A DNA stretch of 64,000 bases from an uncultured Ellagibacter sp. (lineage in GTDB: Bacteria > Actinomycetota > Coriobacteriia > Coriobacteriales > Eggerthellaceae): assembly GCA_934654815.1 (NCBI GenBank), contig CAKUGU010000006.1, positions 8,066 to 72,065 on the forward strand. The letters are read 5' to 3'. Every line of letters starts with the position of its first letter. The first letter of the stretch is position 1. The notes beneath the pieces were generated by a model that was not told where the DNA came from, did no database searches, and was given only the letters and a program-made list of their open reading frames with translations. Positions 16,321 to 24,971 of the stretch are shown piece by piece. A program made the position numbers and the translations under genes.

Positions 16321-17661
16321 ATGGCGAAAAAGAATATCCCATATGATCAGAAGTATTACGATCCCGAAATCGAGTGCATGCCGCGTCCTGAATTGGAGAA
16401 GATGCAGCTCGAACGCTTGAAAAAGATGGTGAAGTACGCGTACGACAACACGGTGTACTATAAGCGCTCCTTCGACGAAGCGGGTGTGAAGCCGGAAGAC
16501 ATCCAGACGCTTGCCGATATCCAGAAGCTCCCCTTCATCGACAAGAGGACCGAGCGCGAGACGCAGCACGTCGGCAGCTTCTTCGGCGAGATGTGCTCCG
16601 TTCCCGAAGAAGACGTCGTGTTCATGGCGACGTCGTCGGGTTCGACCGGCGTTCCGACGGTGAGCCCGTTCACCCAGGAAGACTTCGACCTGTGGCAGTC
16701 CACCGAGGCACGCCTGTTCTGGCAGGCCGGTATGCGTCCGAACGATCGCTACGTGCATGGCCTCAACTTCGCGTTGTACGTCGGCGGTCCCGACGTTTTG
16801 GGCGCTCAGGAGCTTGGCGCGCTGGCTATCTGGGTCGGTGCTGTCCCTTCCGATCGCCTGTTGTTCGTGCTGAAACAGTACAAGCCCACCATCATCTGGA
16901 CCTCCCCTTCCTACGCATGGGCTCTGGGCGAGAAGGCGAAGGAAAAGGGCTTCGATCCTCGCACGGATTTCAATATCCGCACCATCATCGTGGCAGGCGA
17001 GCCGGGCGGCTCGATTTCCTCCACGCGCGAAGCGATCGAGGAGCTGTGGGGCGCTAAGGTCGTCGACTTCTTCGGTCTGTCCGATATTTACGGCGCATGC
17101 GCTGCGATGTGCGAGGCGAAAGACGGCTTGCACATCGTCGAGGATCAGATCCTCGTCGAAACGGTCGACCCGCAAACGGGCGAAGTGCTTGAACCGGGCA
17201 GCGTCGGCGAGCTTACCTACACGACGCTCATGAAGAAAGCGCGCCCGATGATCCGCTTCCGTTCGGGCGACATCGGATACGTCAGCACCGACAAGTGCAC
17301 GTGCGGGCGCACCCATGCGCGCATCCACGTGACCGGCCGTAAGGACGAGATGTTCATCGTCGGCGCAGTGAACGTGTTCCCCTCCGACGTCGAGTACGTT
17401 GTTCGTGCTTCCGAAGGCTTGACGGGCGAGTATTCGATTCGCGTCTACGACGAGAACTACACGACGCGCTACGAGGTGTCGGTCGAGCGTGCATTCGACA
17501 GCGATGAACCCTACGATGCTGTTGCCAAGCGCGTCGAAGCTGCCCTGAAGGCCCACACGGGCGTGCGTCCGGCCAAGGTCATCGTGTATGATGCAGGCAA
17601 GCTGGGCACGTCTTCCGAGCATAAGGCGAGCCGTTTCATCGACGAACGCACCGAGAAGTAA
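16321..17661 (+). CDS. Phenylacetate--CoA ligase family enzyme (PaaK-like)
   Basis: A 446-residue adenylate-forming enzyme that would convert an aromatic or related acid, ATP and CoA to the acyl-CoA. The N-terminal ERLKKMVKYAYDNTVYYK region is typical of PaaK. TSSGSTGVPT near residue 104 is the ATP/AMP motif. FFGLSDIYG, then RFRSGDIG and VTGRKDEMFIVGAVNVFP, mark the core and hinge. CTCGRTHARI adds a paired-cysteine motif seen in PaaK. AAGGAG precedes ATG 16321. It is flanked by a divergent LysR gene and, 10 bases downstream, a LysR effector-domain gene. The exact substrate cannot be read from the sequence. Confidence 0.88.
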   Translation: MAKKNIPYDQKYYDPEIECMPRPELEKMQLERLKKMVKYAYDNTVYYKRSFDEAGVKPEDIQTLADIQKLPFIDKRTERETQHVGSFFGEMCSVPEEDVVFMATSSGSTGVPTVSPFTQEDFDLWQSTEARLFWQAGMRPNDRYVHGLNFALYVGGPDVLGAQELGALAIWVGAVPSDRLLFVLKQYKPTIIWTSPSYAWALGEKAKEKGFDPRTDFNIRTIIVAGEPGGSISSTREAIEELWGAKVVDFFGLSDIYGACAAMCEAKDGLHIVEDQILVETVDPQTGEVLEPGSVGELTYTTLMKKARPMIRFRSGDIGYVSTDKCTCGRTHARIHVTGRKDEMFIVGAVNVFPSDVEYVVRASEGLTGEYSIRVYDENYTTRYEVSVERAFDSDEPYDAVAKRVEAALKAHTGVRPAKVIVYDAGKLGTSSEHKASRFIDERTEK

Positions 17662-17671
17662 GGAGAAAGCA

Positions 17672-18325
17672 ATGACGAAGTTTTCTGTTTCCGGTCAGCA
17701 TTATCTGTTCGACGTACAAACGTTCGCTCATACCGTCCTTGCCACCGGCGGCGACGAATACGAGTACGCGCTTCGCGACCGTACCACGCAGGGCGTCATC
17801 GACGACGTCGCTTCGGGGCTGAGCGAGCTGGGCGTGCTGCTGCGCACCTCCGCTGCAGCCGAGAAGCTCGATGAGGCGTTCGAAGCTGCGGGCGTCGAGT
17901 ACACGGAACTCGTGGGGTCTTCTCCCCGTGTCGCCCTTCCAGCGAGCCACCCGATGTCGAATGCCAAGAAGCTCTCGCTCGACGATTTGACCGACTGGCC
18001 GTACATCCACTTCGATCAGGGTGCTGATGCCCCGGTCGAGTTCGCCGAAGAGGCGCTTGCCGACGTTCCGCGTTCCAAGAGCATCGCCTGCACCGATCGT
18101 GCATCGCTTTCCGAGCTCATCGTCGCCTTGAACGGCTACACGGTGACGAGCGGCATCTTGGTTGGTATCGCTGACGGCTCGCAACTCACGACGGTGCCAC
18201 TCGATACCGACGTTACCCTGCACCTCGGATTCATCACGCGCAAGAGTGAAACCTTGAGTGAGCTTGGAACGAGTTTCATCGAGCGACTGAAGAAGAACCT
18301 CGAACGTTACGTTGCATCGCTCTAG
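17672..18325 (+). CDS. Free-standing LysR effector-binding domain without a DNA-binding domain
   Basis: A 217-residue protein that aligns along its length with the effector domain of the LysR regulator at 15182-16138 (FSVSGQHYLFDVQTFA against LSVSTQHYAFSVQAFV; GDEYEYALRD; VIDDV; LNGYTVTSGIL; GFITRKSETL). It starts directly with that domain. AAGGAG at 17660-17665 sits 6 bases before ATG 17672, and no helix-turn-helix is encoded upstream, where the CoA ligase ends. It has no signal peptide. It could bind the same ligand, sequester it, or form mixed oligomers with the full regulator; these roles are inference. A strong terminator follows. Confidence 0.85.
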   Translation: MTKFSVSGQHYLFDVQTFAHTVLATGGDEYEYALRDRTTQGVIDDVASGLSELGVLLRTSAAAEKLDEAFEAAGVEYTELVGSSPRVALPASHPMSNAKKLSLDDLTDWPYIHFDQGADAPVEFAEEALADVPRSKSIACTDRASLSELIVALNGYTVTSGILVGIADGSQLTTVPLDTDVTLHLGFITRKSETLSELGTSFIERLKKNLERYVASL

Positions 18326-18348
18326 AACAACGCGACAGCTTGATAGCG

Positions 18349-18383
18349 AACGGGCCTGCTTGGGATATCCAAGCAGGCCCGTT
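18349..18383 (+). terminator. Intrinsic terminator after the effector-domain gene
   Basis: Arms 18349-18363 and 18369-18383 are perfectly complementary (15 bp, starting AACGGGCC), with a short GATAT-type loop. GTGTTTCC follows. It ends the ligase/effector-domain operon. Confidence 0.8.
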
Positions 18384-18402
18384 GTGTTTCCTCCAGATAC
18401 GA

Positions 18403-18418
18403 TGTTTCACGTGAAACA
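18403..18418. other. parS site (exact consensus)
   Basis: TGTTTCACGTGAAACA lies in the convergent gap between the effector-domain gene and selB, just after the intrinsic terminator. Flanks ACGA and TCGT extend the dyad slightly. Confidence 0.9.
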
Positions 18419-18455
18419 TCGTTGTTGCGCAGATAGGAGAGAGCGTTTCGGCGTG

Positions 18456-20390
18456 CTACCGTCTCGCCAGCACGCGGACATCACCGCTACGGCGCGTGAT
18501 GCCCTTGTCGTCGAAGTACTCGAGAAGAGGGATGGCGTACTTCCTGCTGGTCTGCATCGCATCCTTCAACTCGGCAGCGCTTGCTTCGCCGTGCTCCTCG
18601 AGATAAGCGCGAATCTCCGATTCGTAACGGTCGATTGCCGGCTTTGCGAAGCATAGCTCCTTGGTAATGCGTTGTGCGGTCCCAGCCTTTTCGAGGGAAC
18701 CGATCGCTTTGCGTCCAATGGTCGGGTCAACGGAACAGGAAGAGAAAAGCTCTGCAAGGGTGGGAGGGGTCGATCCGGCTTCCGTCAGGGCGGAAAGCAA
18801 AGTTTCGGCAGCCTCCTTTTCCCTGGCCTGAGCGCCCGCGCCTGCTTGCGGATGACTTACTTCCCCGCCGCTCACGACGGCTTTTCCGTGAAGGACGGCA
18901 TCGTCAAGGAGCAAATCAAAGCATGCGGCATCGACCCGTGGAGCGGCGGTCTTGCGAAGCGCCTCCTTCGAAATGCCGGTAGAGTCAGGATTCTCATTGT
19001 GAAAGGCGAGCAAACTATTCTCAATAGAGGAGCGAATCTTCTGAAGATAACGTGCGGTGGTGTAGTACGTGTCGGAACCGGGTGCGTCGCCACCGAGCGG
19101 CGTTGCCTTTCGTTGTTTGGAAAGCTCGTCGAACGCCGCACGCGCTTCTTCCTCGGTGCAGCCGGTGAAGGAGGCGAGCTGGTTTGCGGTAACGGGCGTC
19201 TTCTCAAGGCTGAAGGCCGCGATGGCCGCCCCAATCGCATCGTTTTGACGCAGTGCATTGAGCAGCGCTTCTTTGGCGACGTCGAGCGACGTCGAGCGCT
19301 TGGGATGCGCGCGCAGAACGACTCCCCCGCCGATCACGTGCACGGGCGAATATGACCGGATGATGAAATGATCTTTCCAGGAAACGGGCAGCGGCTCGTC
19401 GAGGCGTATCTGCGCGTAGGAACGCTGCCCCTTCGAAAGAGAGCTCGTTTCGCCCATGAAGAGCACGCGGCCGGTCACTTCGCGTGTTCCGTGGGACACA
19501 TGCACGCGCGCGCCGCTTTCGAAGGGCTTGTCGGAATCAGGAACGCCGAGGTAGGTGAGGTCGACGTCGAACCGGTCGGTCGCCTTTACCGTGTGGGGCG
19601 TCGCGAGGAAGTCGCCGGGGCGGACGTCGTCGGTGGACAGGCCGTTCAAGTTGAGCGCGACGCGGTGCCCCTCGTGCGCCTTCTCGACGGCCTCGCCGTG
19701 GATCTGGATGCTCCTCACGCGCGTGAGGGTTCCTTCAGGTAGCACTTCAAGCTCGTCACCTGCGGAAACGGTTCCGCTCCAGAGCGTGCCGGTCACTACG
19801 GTTCCCGCGCCCTTGATGGTGAAGACGCGATCGATCGGCAAACGCGCCGTTGAGCTCGTCTTCCCATGCTTCGTTGTGCGGGCCGCGCGGGAAAGCGCAT
19901 CTTTCAGTTCGTCGAGCCCGGATCCGGTGCGGCTTGAAACGGGGACGATCTCGGCGTCGCGGTACGGTCCTTCGGACAGGCGCGCGCGAACTTCGTCCAC
20001 CATGAAATCGACCCACTCGTCGTCGACGAGGTCGGTCTTCGTCAGGGCCACCACGAGGGTAGGGATATGGAGCAGCTCGAGCACGGCGAGGTGCTCGGTT
20101 GTCTGCGGCATGATGCCATCGTCTGCGGCGATGCAGAGAAGTGCCAGGTCGATGCCGGTTGAGCCCGCGATCATCTGCCGAACGAAGCGCTCGTGGCCCG
20201 GCACGTCGACGACGCCGAGCGTGGTGCCCTCGGGGAGCGTCAGCCGCGCGAAGCCGAGTTCGATGGTGATGCCGCGCTGCTTTTCCTCGGCAAGGCGGTC
20301 GGGGTCGGTCCCGGTGAGCGCCAGCACGAGCGAGGATTTGCCGTGGTCGATGTGGCCTGCGGTCCCGAGGACGAGGTCTGCGGTGCTCAT
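18456..20390 (-). CDS. selB: Selenocysteine-specific elongation factor SelB
   Basis: A 644-residue translational GTPase that brings Sec-tRNA to UGA codons followed by a SECIS hairpin. G motifs are GTAGHIDHGKSSL, KQRGITIELGFA, DVPGHERFV and TKTDLVD. Beta-barrel domains II and III follow (DRVFTIKGAGTVVTGTL). The C-terminal third (about 400-644) contains winged-helix domains for mRNA binding, ending with KDAMQTSRKYAIPLLEYFD. The ATG overlaps the selA stop by 4 bases (ATGA), so the pair is translationally coupled. Likely clients in this window are the UGA codons in selD and the formate dehydrogenase alpha gene. Confidence 0.95.
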   Translation of the reverse strand: MSTADLVLGTAGHIDHGKSSLVLALTGTDPDRLAEEKQRGITIELGFARLTLPEGTTLGVVDVPGHERFVRQMIAGSTGIDLALLCIAADDGIMPQTTEHLAVLELLHIPTLVVALTKTDLVDDEWVDFMVDEVRARLSEGPYRDAEIVPVSSRTGSGLDELKDALSRAARTTKHGKTSSTARLPIDRVFTIKGAGTVVTGTLWSGTVSAGDELEVLPEGTLTRVRSIQIHGEAVEKAHEGHRVALNLNGLSTDDVRPGDFLATPHTVKATDRFDVDLTYLGVPDSDKPFESGARVHVSHGTREVTGRVLFMGETSSLSKGQRSYAQIRLDEPLPVSWKDHFIIRSYSPVHVIGGGVVLRAHPKRSTSLDVAKEALLNALRQNDAIGAAIAAFSLEKTPVTANQLASFTGCTEEEARAAFDELSKQRKATPLGGDAPGSDTYYTTARYLQKIRSSIENSLLAFHNENPDSTGISKEALRKTAAPRVDAACFDLLLDDAVLHGKAVVSGGEVSHPQAGAGAQAREKEAAETLLSALTEAGSTPPTLAELFSSCSVDPTIGRKAIGSLEKAGTAQRITKELCFAKPAIDRYESEIRAYLEEHGEASAAELKDAMQTSRKYAIPLLEYFDDKGITRRSGDVRVLARR

Positions 20391-21835
20391 CGTGCCACCT
20401 CCTTGAAGTACTCGCCGAGGGCGTGGGCGATTTCTTGCATCTCGCCCTCGTCGAGCACGGTGCGAGCGTCGAACAGGAGCGTTTCCTTCTTCAAGCGCCC
20501 TACGACGGGCAGCAGCCGTTCGGAAACAAGGTGGCGATCGCAGCTCATCGCATCGCCTTTGAGGAACGCCACTTGCACGCAGCAGGTCGGGATGTCGCAC
20601 ATGGGAAGCGCTCCCCCGCCTGCGCGTGAGATCTCGTCGACGAGGGAAAGCTCGGCGACGCCCTGGGGGATCGCGGCCTGAATGATTTCGAGTAGCTTCT
20701 CGGCGCGCGTACGGACATGGCCAGCCGTTTCGGTGAGCATGCGCAGCGTCGGGATCTCTTCGAGGGCGTTCTCGGGGTTGAGGTACAGGCGCAGCGTCGC
20801 CTCGAGTGCGGCGAGCGTCATCTTGTCGAGGCGGAGCGCACGTGCGAGCGGGTTCTTCTTCAGGCGGTCGATCAGCGGTTTCGAGCCCACGATGATGCCC
20901 GCCTGCGGCCCGCCGAGCAGCTTGTCTCCGGAGAACGACACGAGGTCGCAGCCTGCCTTGACCGATTCGGCGACGGTCGGCTCCGCGTAATCATCGAAGC
21001 ATGAAAGCCTCAAGAACGCGCCCGACCCCTGGTCTTCGTACACGAGCACGGGAGGCTTCCCCTCTTCGCGCGCGGCGTTTTCCTCGTCGGCGAGTTCGCG
21101 CAGGTCGGACACGCTGACGCTCTCGGTGAAGCCGATCATCCGGTAGTTAGAGGGGTGCACCTTGAGGAGCATGGCCGTGTCGCCGCCGATGGCGCGTGCG
21201 TAGTCGGAGACGTGCGTCTTATTGGTCGCGCCGACCTCGACCATGGAGGCATGCGACTGCGCCATGATGTCGGGGATGCGGAACGACCCGCCGATTTCGA
21301 CGAGCTCACCGCGCGAGACGATGGCCTCATGCCCCGCTGCGAACTCGGAAAGCACCATCATGACGGCGGCGGCGTTGTTGTTCACGGCGATGGCCGCCTC
21401 GGCGCCGGTAAGCGTGCAGATGAGCTGCTCGCAATGGGAATGGCGCGAGCCGCGCGCCATCGCGTCGGTGTCGTACTCGAGTGTGGAGTAGCCGGTCGCG
21501 ACGTCGTTTATCGCCTTCACGGCGGCGGGTGCGAGCACGCTGCGCCCGAGGTTCGTGTGGATGATCACGCCGCTCGCGTTCACGACGCGTCGCAACGATG
21601 GGCGGTTAAGGGAAAGCAGGCGCATCCGCGCGGCGCGCGCTATGTCTTCGACGGCGGTGTCGGCCTCGAGGCCTGCGAGGATGCGCTGACGGGCGTCGTC
21701 GACGCTCGCCCGCACCGCGTCGGCGATGAGCTCGCGCGGCGCGTTGTCCGCCAGAACCGTAAGCGCGCGGTCGTGCAGAACCTCTTCGACCTGCGGAAGG
21801 GACCTGAGTAATTCCTGGGAAGCATGAGAAACCAT
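20387..21835 (-). CDS. selA: L-seryl-tRNA(Sec) selenium transferase SelA
   Basis: A 482-residue PLP enzyme that converts seryl-tRNA(Sec) to selenocysteyl-tRNA(Sec) using selenophosphate. VVNASGVIIHTNLGRS near residue 75 is the SelA signature. GAEAAIAVNNNAAAVM and LVSFSGDKLLGGPQAG follow; the lysine in the last is the expected PLP-binding residue. The length is normal. ATG 21835 has AAAGG 8 bases upstream and is preferred over the in-frame start at 21865. It is the first gene of a selA-selB operon, divergent from yedF. Confidence 0.95.
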   Translation of the reverse strand: MVSHASQELLRSLPQVEEVLHDRALTVLADNAPRELIADAVRASVDDARQRILAGLEADTAVEDIARAARMRLLSLNRPSLRRVVNASGVIIHTNLGRSVLAPAAVKAINDVATGYSTLEYDTDAMARGSRHSHCEQLICTLTGAEAAIAVNNNAAAVMMVLSEFAAGHEAIVSRGELVEIGGSFRIPDIMAQSHASMVEVGATNKTHVSDYARAIGGDTAMLLKVHPSNYRMIGFTESVSVSDLRELADEENAAREEGKPPVLVYEDQGSGAFLRLSCFDDYAEPTVAESVKAGCDLVSFSGDKLLGGPQAGIIVGSKPLIDRLKKNPLARALRLDKMTLAALEATLRLYLNPENALEEIPTLRMLTETAGHVRTRAEKLLEIIQAAIPQGVAELSLVDEISRAGGGALPMCDIPTCCVQVAFLKGDAMSCDRHLVSERLLPVVGRLKKETLLFDARTVLDEGEMQEIAHALGEYFKEVAR

Positions 21836-21962
21836 GGGAAGCCTTTCACTTGGATATGAAACCAAATGTTGCTACGATTGTATCAGTCGCGCTTGGGATT
21901 GCGTATTTGTCCGCGCCGATGCGGCCGCTTGTTCCGCCAAAGGGAATAATGCTGCGGCGAAA

Positions 21963-21971
21963 TGCTATACT
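21963..21971 (+). promoter_or_regulatory. Extended -10 element upstream of yedF
   Basis: TGCTATACT, an extended -10 element, lies 135 bp before the yedF ATG. The same nine bases occur before ddl and, on the minus strand, before selD. No -35 box was recognised. The transcript would carry the parS dyad at 22044 in its leader. Confidence 0.4.
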
Positions 21972-22043
21972 CGCGCTTGCAAAGCGACCTTGAGATGTGC
22001 GCTTCTGCCTCCGCACGTCTTTTCTGCAGTCTCGCGAAAGCGA

Positions 22044-22059
22044 TGTTTCACGTGAAACA
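22044..22059. other. parS site (exact consensus) in the selA-yedF gap
   Basis: TGTTTCACGTGAAACA in the 271-bp divergent region between selA and yedF. The rest of that region holds a putative promoter and no recognisable RNA gene. Confidence 0.9.
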
Positions 22060-22106
22060 TCAACGGTTCATCGCGCCTCAAGAGGCGCGTGCGAGAAAGG
22101 ATGACG

Positions 22107-22715
22107 ATGAAGATTCTCGACGGTTTCGGCAAGCAATGCCCCATGCCCCTGGTCATGGCGAAGAAGGAGCTCGATGCGGGTGCCAAAGAACTCGCGATTC
22201 AGGTCGACAATGAGACGGCCGTGAAGAACCTCACGCGTCTCGGTAAGAAGAAGGGCATGGCCACGTCGGTCGACAAGATCGAGGGAGGTTGGCTCATCAC
22301 GTTCGGCGAAGGCGACGGCACTGAAGCACCCGTCACGATTCCCGAGGCGGGAAGCGCCTGCTCGACTACGGGCGGCTGCGGTTACGCGGTGTTCGTCGGC
22401 AAGGACTTCGTGGGCGACGGTGATCGCGAGCTTGGCCACAACCTCATGAAGATGGCGCTCTACACGCTTTCCGAGGCGGGCGACCCCCCGACGTCGCTTC
22501 TGTTCATGAACGCGGGCGTGAAGCTGGTCGCGCCGGGCGAAGAGCAGGTCATCGAAGCGGTGAAGAAGCTGGAGGAGCAAGGCACGGAGGTACTCGTGTG
22601 CGGAACCTGCCTGAACTACTACGGCATCACCGACCAGCTCGCCGCCGGCGAAGTCTCGAACATGTACGACATCCTCGAGCGCATGCGCGAGGCGTCGAAG
22701 ACGATCACGCTGTAA
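22107..22715 (+). CDS. yedF: YedF-family selenium metabolism protein
   Basis: A 202-residue protein with an N-terminal TusA-like domain (residues 1-75) containing the sulfur-carrier motif GKQCPMPLVMAKKEL with Cys11. A C-terminal DsrE-like domain follows (GYAVFVGKDFVGDGDRELG, LLFMNAGVKL, VCGTCLNYYGI). Proteins of this two-domain form are consistently linked to selenium use and are proposed selenium/sulfur carriers. AAAGGA lies 6 bases before ATG 22107. The stop overlaps the DUF3343 start (TAATG). It sits opposite selA and upstream of the Suf/SelD genes, which supports the assignment. Confidence 0.9.
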   Translation: MKILDGFGKQCPMPLVMAKKELDAGAKELAIQVDNETAVKNLTRLGKKKGMATSVDKIEGGWLITFGEGDGTEAPVTIPEAGSACSTTGGCGYAVFVGKDFVGDGDRELGHNLMKMALYTLSEAGDPPTSLLFMNAGVKLVAPGEEQVIEAVKKLEEQGTEVLVCGTCLNYYGITDQLAAGEVSNMYDILERMREASKTITL

Positions 22716-22993
22716 TGGCCGACTCGGATTCTTGCGGCTTCGAGCGGACGTTCGTGCTCGCGTTCGAGTCGACGCATGCCGCGATGGCTGCGCAAACGGT
22801 GTTTTCGCAGGCGGGGCGCTCGTTCGCGCTCATTCCCACCCCGCGGGAAATCAGTGCCGGCTGCGGTATGTCGTTGAAGTTCAAGGCGGAAAGCGCCGCC
22901 GAGGCGAAAGCTTTCGTCTCCGAAACGGTTCCGCCCGATGCCGCCCGCGCCGCCGCGCTCTACGAAGCCGAAAGCTATGCGCGAATCGACTAA
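22715..22993 (+). CDS. DUF3343 protein (putative Se/S carrier-like)
   Basis: A 92-residue protein with SCGFERTFVLAFESTHAAMA at the start and a central IPTPREISAGCGMSLKF motif. That motif is characteristic of DUF3343, a small family that co-occurs with yedF and selenium genes. The cysteine in the SAGCG motif (near residue 50) is the likely functional residue. The ATG overlaps the yedF stop by one base, so the two are coupled. A clear intrinsic terminator follows. The biochemical role is not established; Se or S transfer is inferred from context. Confidence 0.85.
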   Translation: MADSDSCGFERTFVLAFESTHAAMAAQTVFSQAGRSFALIPTPREISAGCGMSLKFKAESAAEAKAFVSETVPPDAARAAALYEAESYARID

Positions 22994-23004
22994 ACCGCAT
23001 GACA

Positions 23005-23038
23005 AAGGGGCCGATGCATTCACCGGCCCCTTGTTTTT
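23005..23038 (+). terminator. Intrinsic terminator after yedF-DUF3343
   Basis: AAGGGGCCG (23005-23013) pairs with CGGCCCCTT (23024-23032), followed by GTTTTT. It begins 11 bases after the DUF3343 stop. Confidence 0.85.
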
Positions 23039-23255
23039 ATGGCCCCGTCCCGCTTCATCATGCAAATCTCAAAAATCTCGCGCCCTTGCACGCCGTGCGT
23101 CGAACGCGCAGAATCAACTTGTGCATCTTGCATAATGAGGCAACCGAAAACTTGCTGGGAAACATGGAAAGCAGGCGTTTCTGACTAAAGCAATGCGGCG
23201 GGAAAAAGTCCATCATGGGATACGGCGCAATGGCTTTATCTTAGGGGGATAGGTC

Positions 23256-24848
23256 GTGGGTGTATCGCTTAACATCTTGAAGCGCGAGCTCGAGGGCATG
23301 GGGGACGTCTCGATTTCGGCAGACGGGAAGCTCTCATTCGAGAATGCCCGTCTTTACCTGGGGGAATCGTCTATCGCGAGCGACGACATACTCTACGTCT
23401 GTTCGACGAGCGAAGACTGCGAGAGCGTTCGTGGGTACGGTCGCCGTGCGGCGTTCGTCGATCATCACGCGACGAAGCCCGACCCGACCGCGGTCATCTC
23501 CATCACGAGCGGAGAGGGAACGCTCCAGGTGTTCAACGCGATGCTCGAGGTGTTCTACCGGTTCGGTTCGTGGGAGCGCGACATGGACGCGGTGCTCGGC
23601 CGGCGCGGCGGGCTTCAGGAGCTTATGGACGTGAGCGAGAAGATGCTGCGCAACAACGTCGTCGTGGTGGACCCCGCCTTGAAGCTTCTGGCTTACACGA
23701 AGGGAACCCCCTGCGACGACCCGATCACGATGGAGCTTATCGAGCACGGCTATCACACTGAAGAGAACATTCAGAAGTTCCGGCTGCACAAGCGCTTCAA
23801 GCCGTGGGCGAAGGAAGAGGGATTCATCGTCAACGATACGCTTTCCATCTGCAAATACGTCACCGTTGTGTGGTCGTTCAAGACTAAGACGAGCTTCAGC
23901 CTCATCGCCGTCATGATGTGCAACGAGCTTCTCCCCTGCGACTATCTCTTCGATGTGTTCAGCCTGTTCCTTTCGCGCGTCGAGCGCATCGCGGAAAGCG
24001 AGTATCCCGAAGACAAGCCTTCGGGCAACGCGACCGACACGTTTTTGCATGACCTCCTTTCGGGACAGGAGGAAAGCGAGGCCGTCGTGCGCGAGCGGTG
24101 CAAGCTTGTGGGAATCCCCCTCGAGGCGCGGTTTTGCCTGTTCACGATCCCTGTCGGCGTAGACACGCCCTCGACGCGCCTGCTCCACGACCTCACGTCG
24201 ATGGTGGCGCCGGCGAAGGTGGTGCTCTTCGACAGCTGCATCACGGTGCTGTGCTTCAACTGCCTCTCGCCCGCATGCGCTCTGCATTGCGAGGTCGGCA
24301 CGTGCCCGAAGGGACACAAGTCCATCTCGTCGCGCATCAACGAACTGATGAAACGGACGAACCTCTACTGCGGCCGCAGCTCCAAGTTCACGAACCTCGC
24401 CAAAGCTCCCATCGCCTACCGCCAGGCACGTGAGGCCGCGCGGATCGGGTCGAGCCTGCGGCTTAGCGAACACAAGCTCGTCATCCCCTTCAACTGGGAA
24501 CGCATCTTCTCGTTCGACCGCGCCCAAGTCGCCTTCATCGCCGACAAAGTGGGCGACGATCTGCCGCTTCTGAATTCCACCTACGCGAGCGTGGTCGTCC
24601 AGGCCATAGCGGCCGACGATGCGGAGCGCGGGACTGACAACTACCGGTTCCTTTACGAGTACCTTATGTGCGAGCGCCGCGCGAACGTCGTCGCCGAGAA
24701 GCTCCACATGCACCGCAACAACGTGAAGTACCGTATCGACCGCATCGAGGAGACCTACGGCATCGACACGTCCGACCCGTCGCTGCGCTTCTCGTTCCTC
24801 CTTGCGTATCGCCTGAACAACGTCGAGTTTATGCAAGATGCACAATAA
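23256..24848 (+). CDS. PucR/CdaR-type transcriptional regulator
   Basis: A 530-residue regulator. The N-terminal half (about 1-260) is a sensory region with no family I can name. A middle region resembles the GGDEF-like insert of CdaR/PucR proteins. The C terminus is the PucR helix-turn-helix: FLYEYLMCERRANVVAEKLH followed by MHRNNVKYRIDRIEETYGID (about 455-515). A cysteine-rich stretch near residues 325-350 (CFNCLSPACALHCEVGTC) could bind metal or act as a redox switch. GTG 23256 has AGGGGG 7 bases upstream. It precedes the isomerase-fold and Suf genes and may control them. Confidence 0.82.
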   Translation: MGVSLNILKRELEGMGDVSISADGKLSFENARLYLGESSIASDDILYVCSTSEDCESVRGYGRRAAFVDHHATKPDPTAVISITSGEGTLQVFNAMLEVFYRFGSWERDMDAVLGRRGGLQELMDVSEKMLRNNVVVVDPALKLLAYTKGTPCDDPITMELIEHGYHTEENIQKFRLHKRFKPWAKEEGFIVNDTLSICKYVTVVWSFKTKTSFSLIAVMMCNELLPCDYLFDVFSLFLSRVERIAESEYPEDKPSGNATDTFLHDLLSGQEESEAVVRERCKLVGIPLEARFCLFTIPVGVDTPSTRLLHDLTSMVAPAKVVLFDSCITVLCFNCLSPACALHCEVGTCPKGHKSISSRINELMKRTNLYCGRSSKFTNLAKAPIAYRQAREAARIGSSLRLSEHKLVIPFNWERIFSFDRAQVAFIADKVGDDLPLLNSTYASVVVQAIAADDAERGTDNYRFLYEYLMCERRANVVAEKLHMHRNNVKYRIDRIEETYGIDTSDPSLRFSFLLAYRLNNVEFMQDAQ

Positions 24849-24971
24849 CCTTTCCTGAAGACGGTGATTCGCGCCCCATGCTTTGCGCCGGCCTGCGCCG
24901 TACCCTTTTTGGTGTCAGAACGGCACGGGAGAGAGTGCCGGAGGATAAAAAAAGGGGAAAGGATAGCAATC

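Noticed and set aside
21836-22106. Possible selC (tRNA-Sec) in the selA-yedF gap
   Set aside because: I looked for an extended acceptor stem, a long variable arm and a UCA anticodon loop and could not assemble a cloverleaf; the gap holds a parS and a promoter-like element.
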